Assembly (NCBI RefSeq): GCF_014193285.1
Contig: NZ_JACHZE010000002.1
Coordinates: forward strand, 496,001 to 560,000
DNA from: Atlantibacter sp. RC6
GTDB taxonomy: Bacteria; Pseudomonadota; Gammaproteobacteria; Enterobacterales; Enterobacteriaceae
Direction: 5' to 3'
DNA: 64,000 nucleotides
In this document: piece after piece, positions 37,956-46,281 of the stretch
Layout of the letters: every line of letters starts with the position of its first letter
Position numbering within the stretch: position 1 is the stretch's first letter
Position numbers and translations under genes: made by a program
Notes under the pieces: generated by a model
What the model saw: the letters and a program-made list of their open reading frames with translations, nothing else
What the model was told of the DNA's origin: nothing
Databases searched by the model: none

Positions 37956-38897
37956 ATGCGTTTGAAACCTCTTGTCACCGCGCTTTGCGTAGGTGCCATG
38001 CTGGCCGCCGGCGGTGCCGCCCATGCCAAAGAGTTAAAATCCATTGGTGTGACCGTGGGCGATCTCGCTAACCCGTTCTTCGTGCAGATCACCAAGGGGG
38101 CGGAGCTGGAAGCGCGTAAGCTGGCAGGCGATGGCGTGAAAGTGACGCTGGTATCCAGCGGCTACGATCTGGGCCAGCAGGTGGCGCAGATCGATAACTT
38201 TATCGCCGCCAAAGTGGACATGATCATCCTTAACGCCGCGGATTCAAAAGGCATCGGCCCGGCGGTGAAACGCGCCAAAGACGCCGGGATTGTGGTGGTT
38301 GCGGTTGACGTGGCGGCTGACGGCGCTGACGCCACCATCACCTCAAACAACACCCAGGCCGGGGAGATCGCCTGTAAGTACATTACCGATCGCCTGAAAG
38401 GCAAAGGTAATGTGGTGATCATCAACGGGCCGCCGGTGTCCGCTGTACAAAACCGCGTGGAAGGCTGCCAGACCGAGTTCAAACGCCATCCGGACATCAA
38501 AGTGCTTTCCTGGAACCAGAACGCCAAAGGCAGTCGCGAAGGCGGGCTGGAAGTGATGACCTCGCTGCTGGCGGCGAACCCGAAGATCGATGGCGTCTTC
38601 GCCATCAACGATCCGACGGCGATCGGCGCGGATCTGGCGGCGAAGCAGTCGCAGCGTAACGAGTTCTTTATCGTCGGCGTGGACGGATCGCCGGACGCGG
38701 AAGAAGCCCTGAAGCGCGATAACTCGCTGTTCGTGGCAACCCCCGCCCAGGATCCGCAGGTGATGGCGGCCAAAGCGGTGGAAATTGGCTATGACATCCT
38801 GCAAGGCAAACCCGCGCCAAAAGAACCGGTACTGATCCCGGTGACGCTGATCGATAAGAACAACATCAACACCTACAAAGGCTGGACGGTGAAATAA
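37956..38897 (+). CDS. Periplasmic sugar-binding protein (RbsB family)
   Basis: A 313-residue type I periplasmic binding protein with a signal peptide ending AAHA-K. The mature part starts KELKSIGVTVGDLANPFFVQ, the usual first strand and ligand loop, and includes NAADSKGIGPAVKRAKDAG and VDGSPDAEEALKR. ATG 37956, with GAGGAA 8 bp upstream, is preferred to an ATG 15 bp earlier. It delivers substrate to the preceding permease. TorS-type sensors use a binding protein of this fold (TorT) as co-sensor, so it might also signal to the divergent kinase; that is inference. Confidence 0.9.
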   Translation: MRLKPLVTALCVGAMLAAGGAAHAKELKSIGVTVGDLANPFFVQITKGAELEARKLAGDGVKVTLVSSGYDLGQQVAQIDNFIAAKVDMIILNAADSKGIGPAVKRAKDAGIVVVAVDVAADGADATITSNNTQAGEIACKYITDRLKGKGNVVIINGPPVSAVQNRVEGCQTEFKRHPDIKVLSWNQNAKGSREGGLEVMTSLLAANPKIDGVFAINDPTAIGADLAAKQSQRNEFFIVGVDGSPDAEEALKRDNSLFVATPAQDPQVMAAKAVEIGYDILQGKPAPKEPVLIPVTLIDKNNINTYKGWTVK

Positions 38898-38898
38898 C

Positions 38899-38959
38899 CT
38901 TCAGGCGAGGGTGAGAGGTTGGTCTGCCCCTCACCCTCTTCTCAGGCAGAGAGGGAGAG
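38899..38959. repeat. Palindromic GAGGGTGAG/CTCACCCTC intergenic element
   Basis: An inverted repeat with GC-rich arms and a related AGAGAGGGAGAGG tail fills the gap between the binding protein and isomerase genes. It resembles the common enterobacterial intergenic palindromes. A related copy is at 53596-53619. Confidence 0.55.
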
Positions 38960-38962
38960 GCA

Positions 38963-39646
38963 ATGAAACGTTCTGAAATCAATGAAATCCTCGGCCATAC
39001 GCGCCAGTTTTTTTCCCGTCATGACGTGCATCTGCCGCCTTTTGCCAGCTTCGCGCCCACCAAATGGCGTGAACTGGATGAAGCCAGCTGGGCGGAGGTC
39101 TTCGAATTAAAACTCGGCTGGGATGTGACCGCTTTTGGCGGCAACAATTTTAACGCCCAGGGGCTAACGCTGTTTACCCTACGCAATGGCTCGGCGGATG
39201 GCGTCACCTGGCCGAAAAGCTATGCCGAAAAAATCATGCACGTCCGGGATGGTCAGGTGACGCCGATGCATTTTCACTGGCGCAAACGGGAAGACATTAT
39301 TAACCGGGGCGGCGGCAATTTAATTATCGAAATCTGGAATGCCGACCAGTACGAACAACCCGAACAAAGCGATGTCACGGTGGTCATCGATGGTTGCCGA
39401 CAGACGCACAGCGCCGGCAGCCAATTGCGCCTCGCACCAGGGGAAAGCATTTGCCTGACACCCGGCATGTATCACAGCTTCTGGGCTGAAGCCGGGTTTG
39501 GCGATGTGCTGGCGGGTGAGGTCTCAACGGTAAACGACGACGACCGTGACAATCGCTTTCTTAAGCCCCTTGAGCGGTTCAATGCCATAGACGAAGACGA
39601 GCCCGCTCACCTGGTTTTATGTAACGAATACCGCATGTTCCGATAA
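38963..39646 (+). CDS. D-lyxose ketol-isomerase
   Basis: A 227-residue cupin isomerase matching E. coli O157 Z5688 and the B. subtilis YdaE family, which interconvert D-lyxose and D-xylulose (and less well D-mannose and D-fructose). The metal ligands fall at the known positions: H103, H105 and E110 in TPMHFHWRKRE, and H171 in LTPGMYHSFW. GGAGAGG lies 6 bp before the ATG. It is the fourth gene of the operon, after the ABC transporter and before an aldolase and a kinase, so the ketose it makes is probably phosphorylated and cleaved by its neighbours. Confidence 0.9.
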   Translation: MKRSEINEILGHTRQFFSRHDVHLPPFASFAPTKWRELDEASWAEVFELKLGWDVTAFGGNNFNAQGLTLFTLRNGSADGVTWPKSYAEKIMHVRDGQVTPMHFHWRKREDIINRGGGNLIIEIWNADQYEQPEQSDVTVVIDGCRQTHSAGSQLRLAPGESICLTPGMYHSFWAEAGFGDVLAGEVSTVNDDDRDNRFLKPLERFNAIDEDEPAHLVLCNEYRMFR

Positions 39647-39661
39647 TTTCAGGAGGCCAAC

Positions 39662-40522
39662 ATGGCATTGATTTCACTCGCAGACGGACTGGCGCATGCG
39701 CGTCAACACGGTTATGCGCTCGGTGCGTTTAACGTGCTGGATAGTCATTTCCTGCGCGCGCTTTTCGCGGCGGCAAAACAGGAGCGTTCACCGTTTATCA
39801 TTAATATTGCGGAAGTGCATTTTAAATACGTGTCGCTGGATTCGCTGGTGGAAGCGGTGAAATTCGAGGCGGCGCGCCACGATATCCCGGTGGTGCTCAA
39901 TCTCGATCACGGCCTGCATTTTGAATCGGTGGTCCGGGCGCTGCGCCTCGGGTTTAGCTCAGTGATGTTTGATGGCTCAACCCTGAGTTATGAAGAGAAC
40001 GTCCGCCAGACCCGGGAAGTGGTGAAGATGTGCCATGCGGTAGGCGTATCGGTGGAAGCGGAACTGGGCGCGGTAGGCGGCGATGAAGGCGGCGCGCTGT
40101 ATGGCGAAGCGGACAGCGCGAAGTTCACCGATCCCTCCATCGCCCGTGAATTTGTCGACAGCACCGGCATTGATGCTCTGGCTGTCGCCATCGGCAACGC
40201 CCACGGCAAATATAAAGGCGAACCGAAGCTTGATTTCGACCGGCTCAGCGCCATCAGCCAGCAAACGGGCATTCCGCTGGTGCTGCACGGTGGCTCGGGG
40301 ATTAGCGATGCCGACTTCCGGCGCGCTATCTCGCTGGGCATCCATAAAATCAACTTTTATACCGGTATGTCGCAGGCGGCACTGGGCGCGGTGGAACGAC
40401 GCATGGCGGACCGTAAACCGATGTATGACGAATTCGCCGAGTTGCTGCTCGGGATTGAAGAAGCCATTACCGACGTGGTGGCAGAGCAGATGCGCACCTT
40501 TGGCAGCGCGGGGCATGCGTAA
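39662..40522 (+). CDS. Class II ketose-bisphosphate aldolase (GatY/KbaY/FbaA-like)
   Basis: A 286-residue zinc-dependent aldolase. Active-site strings are VVLNLDHGLHFESV (D82, H83), VEAELGAVGGDEGG, AVAIGNAHGKYKGEPKLDF (second zinc His) and LVLHGGSGI (third). Family members split a phosphorylated ketose into dihydroxyacetone phosphate and an aldehyde. Given the isomerase and kinase beside it, likely substrates are a 1-phosphate of xylulose, fructose or a similar ketose; the sequence alone cannot decide. AGGAGG precedes the ATG. Confidence 0.85.
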   Translation: MALISLADGLAHARQHGYALGAFNVLDSHFLRALFAAAKQERSPFIINIAEVHFKYVSLDSLVEAVKFEAARHDIPVVLNLDHGLHFESVVRALRLGFSSVMFDGSTLSYEENVRQTREVVKMCHAVGVSVEAELGAVGGDEGGALYGEADSAKFTDPSIAREFVDSTGIDALAVAIGNAHGKYKGEPKLDFDRLSAISQQTGIPLVLHGGSGISDADFRRAISLGIHKINFYTGMSQAALGAVERRMADRKPMYDEFAELLLGIEEAITDVVAEQMRTFGSAGHA

Positions 40523-40531
40523 GGAGGCGAC

Positions 40532-41539
40532 ATGAGCGAACGTAAAGGCGTTATCGCCGCGGGCAATATGCTGGTGGATCATGTTCATCAGATTGTGAAG
40601 TGGCCTGAACCTGGCTGGTTAACAGAGATCACCCGTAGCGAGCGCTCCACTGGCGGCGCGCCGCTAAACGTTTTGCTCACGCTCGCGAAAATGCACACCG
40701 GCCTGCCGCTTCAGGCGGTGGGCCTGATCGGCGAAGATCATGATGGCGATTACATTATGGCGATGCTGGAGCAATACCATGTCAATCGCCAGCACGTGCA
40801 GCGCACCTCTTTCGCGCCAACATCAATGACTCAGGTGATGACCGATCCCAGCGGCCAGCGCACCTTTTTCCACTCCCCCGGGGCGAACCGGCTGCTGGAT
40901 TTACCCGCGTTCGATCGCCTCGACAGCAGCATGCAGATTTTCCATCTCGGTTATTTATTGCTACTCGATAGCCTGGATTTACCCGACGCCGAATACGGCA
41001 CGCGCAGTGCCCGGCTGTTGGCGCAAATGCAGCAGCTCGGCTATCAAACCTCTCTCGATTTGGTATCGCGTCAGGGCGATCCGCGCTATCAACCGCTGGT
41101 GATGCCAGCCCTGCCCTGGCTGGATTATCTGGTGATTAACGAACTGGAGGCGGGCGAGTTTAGCGGGCAGCCGATGCGTAGGGACGATCAAACGCCGGAT
41201 ATCGACGCTATTGGCGCTGTCGCCAGGCAACTGCTGGAGGCAGGGGTGCGCCGGCGTGTGGTGATCCATTGTCCGGAAGGCGCGTTTGGCATTGAGCCTG
41301 ATGGTGATGGTCTGTGGGTGCCTTCCATGACGTTGAGCCAGGAGGAGATTGTCGGCAGCGTCGGCGCAGGTGATGCTTTCTGCGCGGGCCTGTTATACGG
41401 CAGCCATGAAAACTGGTCGCTGTCTGACAGCATTTTGTTGGCGCACGCCTGCGCCCGGGCAAGCTTGCAGTGCGCCAATGCGATAGATGGTGCGAAAACT
41501 CTCGCAGAACTCAAGTTTGATATTCAGGAAAAGCGTTAA
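40532..41539 (+). CDS. PfkB/ribokinase-family carbohydrate kinase
   Basis: A 335-residue sugar kinase. The N-terminal GNMLVDHVHQI and STGGAPLNVLLTLAK replace the first PfkB signature. The second signature, GSVGAGDAFCAGLLYG, holds the catalytic Asp and anion hole. It has a strong AGGAGG and follows the aldolase by 9 bp. Its place after the isomerase and aldolase suggests that it phosphorylates the ketose before cleavage; the acceptor sugar is not known. It is the last gene of the operon. The hok/sok repeats start about 80 bp downstream. Confidence 0.85.
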   Translation: MSERKGVIAAGNMLVDHVHQIVKWPEPGWLTEITRSERSTGGAPLNVLLTLAKMHTGLPLQAVGLIGEDHDGDYIMAMLEQYHVNRQHVQRTSFAPTSMTQVMTDPSGQRTFFHSPGANRLLDLPAFDRLDSSMQIFHLGYLLLLDSLDLPDAEYGTRSARLLAQMQQLGYQTSLDLVSRQGDPRYQPLVMPALPWLDYLVINELEAGEFSGQPMRRDDQTPDIDAIGAVARQLLEAGVRRRVVIHCPEGAFGIEPDGDGLWVPSMTLSQEEIVGSVGAGDAFCAGLLYGSHENWSLSDSILLAHACARASLQCANAIDGAKTLAELKFDIQEKR

Positions 41540-41726
41540 TGGAGCAGTTAATAAAATACGGCGTCAATAAATAACTTTAATTTTGCGAACTATATTCCAA
41601 CCCAATGAAAAGAGATCCCAAAATTACATTTTAATTTATCTGGTATTTTATTGTCGGGTCATTAATATATCCGCCGGGTGCTTAAGGCTTTCTGTCTTAA
41701 GTACATCACTGGACGAGGGACAGAAA

Positions 41727-41782
41727 GAGAAAAGCCCCGGGCAATATTCCTATTAACCCGAGGCTATCTCTCAACCCTACAC
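41727..41782 (-). ncRNA. Sok-like antisense RNA, copy A
   Basis: On the minus strand TTGCCT (41817-41812), a 17-bp spacer and TATTCT (41794-41789) form a promoter. Transcription from about 41782 would end at the hairpin 41733-41765 (AGCCTCGGG/CCCGGGGCT), followed by TTTTCTCTTTC. The roughly 55-nt RNA is complementary to the leader of the hok mRNA, as in hok/sok systems. Ends are estimates. Confidence 0.7.
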
Positions 41783-41829
41783 AAGTTGAGAATAGCCGCT
41801 TACTCGCCGCAAGGCAAGGAGTAAATGGC

Positions 41830-41982
41830 ATGAAGCCACTACGTTATCTGTTGGCATGCTTATTAGTTGTTTGCTTAACAGTGCTGGTTTTTTCCTTATT
41901 TAATCGCGGATTACTCTGTGAGTTAAAAATAAGAAACGGAAATCAGGAGGTGGCGGCAAGATTAGCCTGCTCTGACCGGTAA
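41830..41982 (+). CDS. Hok/Gef-family membrane toxin, copy A
   Basis: A 50-residue peptide: hydrophobic N-terminal helix (LLACLLVVCLTVLVFSLF) and a short C-terminal part with LLCELKIRNGNQEVAARLAC, the Hok/Gef signature with its conserved Cys. Hok peptides insert in the inner membrane and collapse its potential. AAGGAG precedes the ATG by 8 bp. The upstream leader is covered by a convergent small antisense RNA, so expression should be repressed. No clear overlapping mok reading frame was found. It is shorter than typical Hok only by one or two residues. Confidence 0.8.
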   Translation: MKPLRYLLACLLVVCLTVLVFSLFNRGLLCELKIRNGNQEVAARLACSDR

Positions 41983-41990
41983 TGCTATCG

Positions 41991-42014
41991 GGGCGGAGTT
42001 CGCTCCGCCCTTCT
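41991..42014 (+). terminator. Terminator of hok copy A
   Basis: GGGCGGAG and CTCCGCCC pair around TTCG, followed by TTCTT, eight bases after the hok stop. Confidence 0.75.
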
Positions 42015-42284
42015 TGTCAGGTAATGAGTCCTTAACGCACCCGATCTTATTTGCTTTCCTCCTGCCAGCCCTCATTACATTCATCACAGGTGTTAACGAA
42101 ACGTCTAATAAAAACCACAACAAATAGATTACGTGTCTTTTGCGATGTGCCTGCAAAATCCATGCAACAACACTCCAGAAATTACATTTTAATTTATCTG
42201 GCATTTTATTAGCGGGTCATTAATATATCCGCCGGGTGCTTAAGGCTTTCTGTCTTAAGTACATCACTGGACGAGGGACAGAAA

Positions 42285-42340
42285 GAGAAAAGCCCCGGGC
42301 AATATTCCTATTAACCCGAGGCTATCTCTCAACCCTAGAC
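42285..42340 (-). ncRNA. Sok-like antisense RNA, copy B
   Basis: Same promoter, spacing and terminator as copy A. One base differs near the expected 5' end of the RNA (CTACAC to CTAGAC on the + strand), which might slightly alter pairing with the other copy's mRNA. Confidence 0.7.
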
Positions 42341-42387
42341 AAGTTGAGAATAGCCGCTTACTCGCCGCAAGGCAAGGAGTAAATGGC

Positions 42388-42540
42388 ATGAAGCCACTAC
42401 GCTATCTGTTGGCATGCTTATTAGTTGTTTGCCTAACAGTGCTGGTTTTTTCCTTATTTAATCACGGGCTACTCTGTGAGTTAAAAATAAGAAACGGAAA
42501 TCAGGAGGTGGCGGCAAGATTAGCCTGCTCTGACCGGTAA
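42388..42540 (+). CDS. Hok/Gef-family membrane toxin, copy B
   Basis: A 50-residue peptide identical to copy A except for His in place of Arg at residue 26 (SLFNHGLLCEL). The same ribosome site and leader are present. Both copies are intact, which is notable because expendable toxin duplicates usually decay. Confidence 0.8.
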   Translation: MKPLRYLLACLLVVCLTVLVFSLFNHGLLCELKIRNGNQEVAARLACSDR

Positions 42541-42548
42541 TGCTATTA

Positions 42549-42572
42549 GGGCGGAGTTCGCTCCGCCCTTCT
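42549..42572 (+). terminator. Terminator of hok copy B
   Basis: Same GGGCGGAG-TTCG-CTCCGCCC hairpin as copy A. Confidence 0.75.
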
Positions 42573-42604
42573 TGTCAGGTAATGAGTCCTTAACGCACCC
42601 GTTT

Positions 42605-43336
42605 TTACGCCGCCTTTTCTGCCGCAATCACATCCGCAGAAAATACATAACCTACGCCCCGAATAGTACGTATTAACACAGGTTGATGGGGATTGATCTC
42701 TATTTTTCTACGCAGGCGCATTACCAGCACATCAATGGTGCGATCAAATACCTCGATGGTCTCACTGTGGGTTAACTCCAGCAATTGCTCTCGACTTAAT
42801 ACCCGCCGGGCATTTTGTACCAGCGCCAACAGTAAGCCATATTCCCCCTGAGTGAGATCCACCGGCTGTTGATGAGCATCAACCAGCACGCAGCGTCCGG
42901 GATCGAGCGTCCAGCCGTTAAAAATCAGCCCGCTGCCCTGCACGACTGGAGTCTCGGCGTTCAGTACGCCGCTACGTCGCAACACGGCTTTTACACGAGC
43001 GATAACAACACGCGGGTTAAAGGGTTTTGCGATGTAATCATCCGCTCCCATTTCCAGGCCGACCACCACATCCGATTCGCTGCCCAATCCGGTTAACATA
43101 ATCACCGGCAGCGATGGATGCTGGCGCTGAATTTGTTGCAGCACCATCAGGCCGTTGATATCCGGCAGCATCATATCCAGCAGCACCAGCGCAATTTCCG
43201 GATGGGATGCCAGCGTCGCCAGCGCGTTATTTCCGGTATAGCAGGCATGGACCTCAAACACATGCTCGCTAAAAGCATCCCGTAAGACATCACAAATGGC
43301 GGGGTCATCATCCACCACCATAATGGCAGGTTTCAT
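42605..43336 (-). CDS. OmpR-family response regulator
   Basis: A 243-residue two-component regulator. The receiver has the acidic pair VVDDDP, the phospho-Asp in LVLLDMMLPDING and the Lys in YIAKPFNP. The C-terminal winged helix has DLTQGEYGLLLALVQN, TIDVLVMRLRRKIE and IRTIRGVGYVF. Three consecutive ATG codons occur at the start; 43336 has the best distance from GGAG. It lies on the same strand as the hybrid kinase, 7.4 kb away, with the sugar operon and hok/sok repeats between. No other kinase is in the window, so the two are probably partners, though the kinase lacks the Hpt domain usually needed for relay. Confidence 0.88.
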   Translation of the reverse strand: MKPAIMVVDDDPAICDVLRDAFSEHVFEVHACYTGNNALATLASHPEIALVLLDMMLPDINGLMVLQQIQRQHPSLPVIMLTGLGSESDVVVGLEMGADDYIAKPFNPRVVIARVKAVLRRSGVLNAETPVVQGSGLIFNGWTLDPGRCVLVDAHQQPVDLTQGEYGLLLALVQNARRVLSREQLLELTHSETIEVFDRTIDVLVMRLRRKIEINPHQPVLIRTIRGVGYVFSADVIAAEKAA

Positions 43337-43506
43337 CATCATTCTCCGCAGGGATGAATAGCTAAGGTTGAGTGTGGGCGATTGTACGGATCGATGCCTG
43401 AAAAAGCCTTGAGGGGATGTTGAAAATCTAATCGATATCACAGCGATGAGTAATAAACGGGCGTGATGAATAATCAGCACGCCCGGCAAATAAGGAGACA
43501 AAAAGA

Positions 43507-44610
43507 TTATCGACGCTGTGCTTTACGCGCCAGCCCTACTGCGTCAGCAGCGCGTAGCGCTGCCATCACCGTTTCCGGCGTCACTTCATAGGGTTCATTA
43601 TGCATGGTTTCGCCAGCCTGGCAGGCTGCCTGAGCAACAGCCATGAGATCGGCATCGCTCACCTGGCTCAACCCGATATCTGCCAGGGTGACCGGCAGGC
43701 CGACATCCTCGCAGAAGGTATACACCTCATCGATAAGTTCAGGGGAGCGGTCTGTCAACATCAACATCGCCAGAGTACCGAATGCTACTTTTTCTCCGTG
43801 CCAGTAAGCATGCGTTTGCGGCAATACCGTCAGGCCATTATGGATCGCATGTGCCGCCGCCAGGCCGCCGCTTTCAAAGCCCAGCCCGGATAATAATGTG
43901 TTGGCTTCGATTACGTGTTCCAGCGCCGGGGTGACCTGATGTTGCTCGCAGGCAAACTTCGCCAGACGGCCATAACGCATCAGCGTGTTGTAGCAAAAAC
44001 GCGCCAGTTCGAAGGCGGTCATCGGGCCGGGCCGCGAGGTCATGTTACCCGCCCCTTTAATACGGCAATCTTCTGCTTCAAACCACGTCGCCAACGCATC
44101 GCCCATACCCGAGACTAAAAAACGCACCGGCGCAGAGGCGATAATGCCGCTGTCCACCAGCACTAAATTAGGGTTGCGCGGGATCATTAAGTAGCGTTTG
44201 AATTGCCCTTCGGCGGTATAAATCACCACCAGCGAGCTACAGGGCGCATCCGTTGAGGCGAGCGTCGGCACAATCGCGATGGGCAAACGCAGGCTGGCGC
44301 CCGTGGCTTTTGCGGTATCGAGCGTTTTACCGCCCCCCATACCCACAATCACATCGGCACCTATGGCCATCGCTTTATCAGAAATACGCGCGATCTCTTC
44401 ATCGCTGCATTCACTGTTAAACACCTCAATCTGATAATCAATAACGCCGTGCAGCGCCGTTTCAACCGCATCGCAATAGCGTTCGTGAACCAGCGGATCT
44501 TGCAGGATCAGTGCTTTATTGCCCAGCGACGCCAGTTCCTGAGGCAGATGTGACGTTAACGCGCCTTTCCCCTGAACGTAGCGTGACGGAAATAGTGCAG
44601 TCGTAATCAT
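43507..44610 (-). CDS. Iron-type alcohol dehydrogenase (glycerol dehydrogenase-like)
   Basis: A 367-residue member of the GldA group. The NAD-binding region has GADVIVGMGGGKTLDTAKA, the next conserved block is PTLASTDAPCSSLVVIYT, and metal ligands lie in LVSGMGDALATWFEAE, AAHAIHNGL and YWHGEKVAFG. GldA oxidises glycerol to dihydroxyacetone and can run in reverse on small aldehydes and ketones. It is divergent from the MFS-dehydratase-aldolase operon and shares its operator sites. It may therefore reduce the aldehyde released by that aldolase, which is inference. Confidence 0.85.
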   Translation of the reverse strand: MITTALFPSRYVQGKGALTSHLPQELASLGNKALILQDPLVHERYCDAVETALHGVIDYQIEVFNSECSDEEIARISDKAMAIGADVIVGMGGGKTLDTAKATGASLRLPIAIVPTLASTDAPCSSLVVIYTAEGQFKRYLMIPRNPNLVLVDSGIIASAPVRFLVSGMGDALATWFEAEDCRIKGAGNMTSRPGPMTAFELARFCYNTLMRYGRLAKFACEQHQVTPALEHVIEANTLLSGLGFESGGLAAAHAIHNGLTVLPQTHAYWHGEKVAFGTLAMLMLTDRSPELIDEVYTFCEDVGLPVTLADIGLSQVSDADLMAVAQAACQAGETMHNEPYEVTPETVMAALRAADAVGLARKAQRR

Positions 44611-44640
44611 GATGGTTCCTCACTTAGCATTAAGTTCAAT

Positions 44641-44922
44641 ATACAGAACAATTATTCCTTATAAAGAATTTAAATCAGTCCATACTCTGACCTCAATGCG
44701 TAAATCTGCCGATTTCCCAACCTGTGAAGCGGCACACAAATTTAGGTTAATGATGTAAATCAGCCTGAGCTGGTGTGAGCTTGCCTCCTTCAGGCAACGT
44801 TTACATTCAGTTTATGAAGCTAATCACAAAACAAACCCTTCAATTTTGTATGGAATTGACGTTGCCGTTTCCCGGAGTGATGATATCAACATACAGAACA
44901 ATAGTTCCATATGTAGAACAAT
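44641..44922. promoter_or_regulatory. Divergent control region with repeated IclR-type operator sites
   Basis: ATACAGAACAATTATTCC at 44641 and ATACAGAACAATAGTTCC at 44891 share 11 starting bases. The second contains the palindrome GAACAATAGTTC, and a further TAGAACAAT half-site follows at 44914. One copy lies before each divergent gene. The regulator is probably the IclR protein encoded at 48991-49746. Confidence 0.6.
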
Positions 44923-44949
44923 CATACCTCTTACCATAGGGAAAGAAAA

Positions 44950-46281
44950 ATGAGTAATGAACTGAGTAAACCGACAACGAGGGGCCGCTGGTTGCATATC
45001 ATCCCAGCCACCATTCTCGTGTATATCGTGGCGTATATGGACAGGACCAATATCGCTATCGGTATCGCGGGCGGTATGGAAGAGGATCTGGGCATGACCG
45101 CGTCGTTTGCCGGTCTGGTTGCCGGGATCTTCTTTATTGGTTATATCTTCCTGCAGATCCCCGGCGGGCAAATCGCCGAGCGCTTAAGCGCCAAAAAACT
45201 TATCGCCTGGACTATCGTCGCCTGGGGCGGTTTTGCGCTATTAACGGGGTTTGTACAAACCCCCACGCAGCTGCTGATAATTCGTTTTATCCTTGGCGTG
45301 GCGGAAGGCGCAGTTTACCCCGCAATACTGGCGCTGATCGGCCACTGGTTTCCGAATGAAGAGCGCGCCCGCGCCATTGCCTATTTCCAGATGAACCTGG
45401 CCGTCGCGTCAATTATTACCGGGCCGCTTTCCGGTTGGTTGATCGAAGTCTACGGCTGGCGCGAAATGTTCATTATTGAAGGGCTACTGTCGCTCGGCTT
45501 GCTATTTGTCTGGCTACCGCTGGTATCTGACCATCCGCATCAGGCGAAATGGCTGGATCCGCAAGAGCGCGCCTGGATTGAACAGAAACTGGAAGAAGAT
45601 CGCGCGCTGAGTATCGCGGGTGAGAAAAGCAGTATCCGCAGTGTGCTGCGCAGCGTAAACCTGTGGAAACTGATCGGTATCTATTTCTTTGTTCAGGTGG
45701 GTTTCTACGGCTTCGCCCTGTGGATGCCGAAACTGATTAAAGAATTAACCGGCAGCGGTATGACAACCGTCGGCCTGCTCACCGCCGCGCCGTATATTTT
45801 GTGCATCGTCGGCCAGTTCTATATCGCCAAATGGTGCGATAAGACCATGAACCGCCGCCTCTATACTGCGATCCCGCTGATTGGTTTCGCCATCTGCCTC
45901 GCACTCTCCTTAATTCTCAAAGACAACGTCTGGCTGGCCTACGGCATGATGGTAATCTGCGGCTTCTTCCTGCAAGCCTACGCGGGCCCGTTCTGGACGC
46001 TGCCGCCGCTGCTGTTCGCACCCAACGTGCTGGGTGGCGTGCGCGGCACCATCAATGCCCTCGGCAACATCGGCGGCTTTATCGGGCCGTACCTGGTCGG
46101 ACTGCTGACCGTCACGTTCTCACAAACTGCCGGGATGACCGTGCTGGTCGCCGCATTGCTTATCGCTGTTGCTTTGCTGTTCAGTTTGCCCTCGGTAACC
46201 GCGCGCCCCGCCGGTACACCAGGCTCCAGCCGCAAACCTGCTGCCACAGCGTCACTTAAACAGGAAGGAATCGCCAAATGA
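44950..46281 (+). CDS. MFS transporter, anion:cation symporter (ACS) type
   Basis: A 443-residue major-facilitator permease with 12 helices. Family strings are YIVAYMDRTNIAIGIAGG, FIGYIFLQIPGGQIAERLSA and RFILGVAEGAVYPAILALIG. This subgroup includes transporters of galactonate, glucarate and other sugar acids. The dehydratase start overlaps its stop by 4 bp (ATGA), so the two are coupled. The substrate is therefore likely a sugar acid. Confidence 0.88.
   Translation: MSNELSKPTTRGRWLHIIPATILVYIVAYMDRTNIAIGIAGGMEEDLGMTASFAGLVAGIFFIGYIFLQIPGGQIAERLSAKKLIAWTIVAWGGFALLTGFVQTPTQLLIIRFILGVAEGAVYPAILALIGHWFPNEERARAIAYFQMNLAVASIITGPLSGWLIEVYGWREMFIIEGLLSLGLLFVWLPLVSDHPHQAKWLDPQERAWIEQKLEEDRALSIAGEKSSIRSVLRSVNLWKLIGIYFFVQVGFYGFALWMPKLIKELTGSGMTTVGLLTAAPYILCIVGQFYIAKWCDKTMNRRLYTAIPLIGFAICLALSLILKDNVWLAYGMMVICGFFLQAYAGPFWTLPPLLFAPNVLGGVRGTINALGNIGGFIGPYLVGLLTVTFSQTAGMTVLVAALLIAVALLFSLPSVTARPAGTPGSSRKPAATASLKQEGIAK

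Larger units (their letters stand above)
41621..42043 (+). repeat. hok/sok cassette, copy A of a tandem duplication
   Basis: This 423-bp unit recurs almost unchanged at 42179-42601 (offset 558 bp; a handful of substitutions). Each unit carries leader hairpins, an antisense RNA gene, a hok-like gene and a terminator. Confidence 0.92.
42179..42601 (+). repeat. hok/sok cassette, copy B of the tandem duplication
   Basis: Near-identical to 41621-42043. The 135 bp between the copies (42044-42178) is unique and holds no gene. Confidence 0.92.

Noticed and set aside
41621..42601. CRISPR-like repeats
   Set aside because: Only two long repeat units with genes inside; no short regularly spaced repeats or cas genes anywhere in the window.
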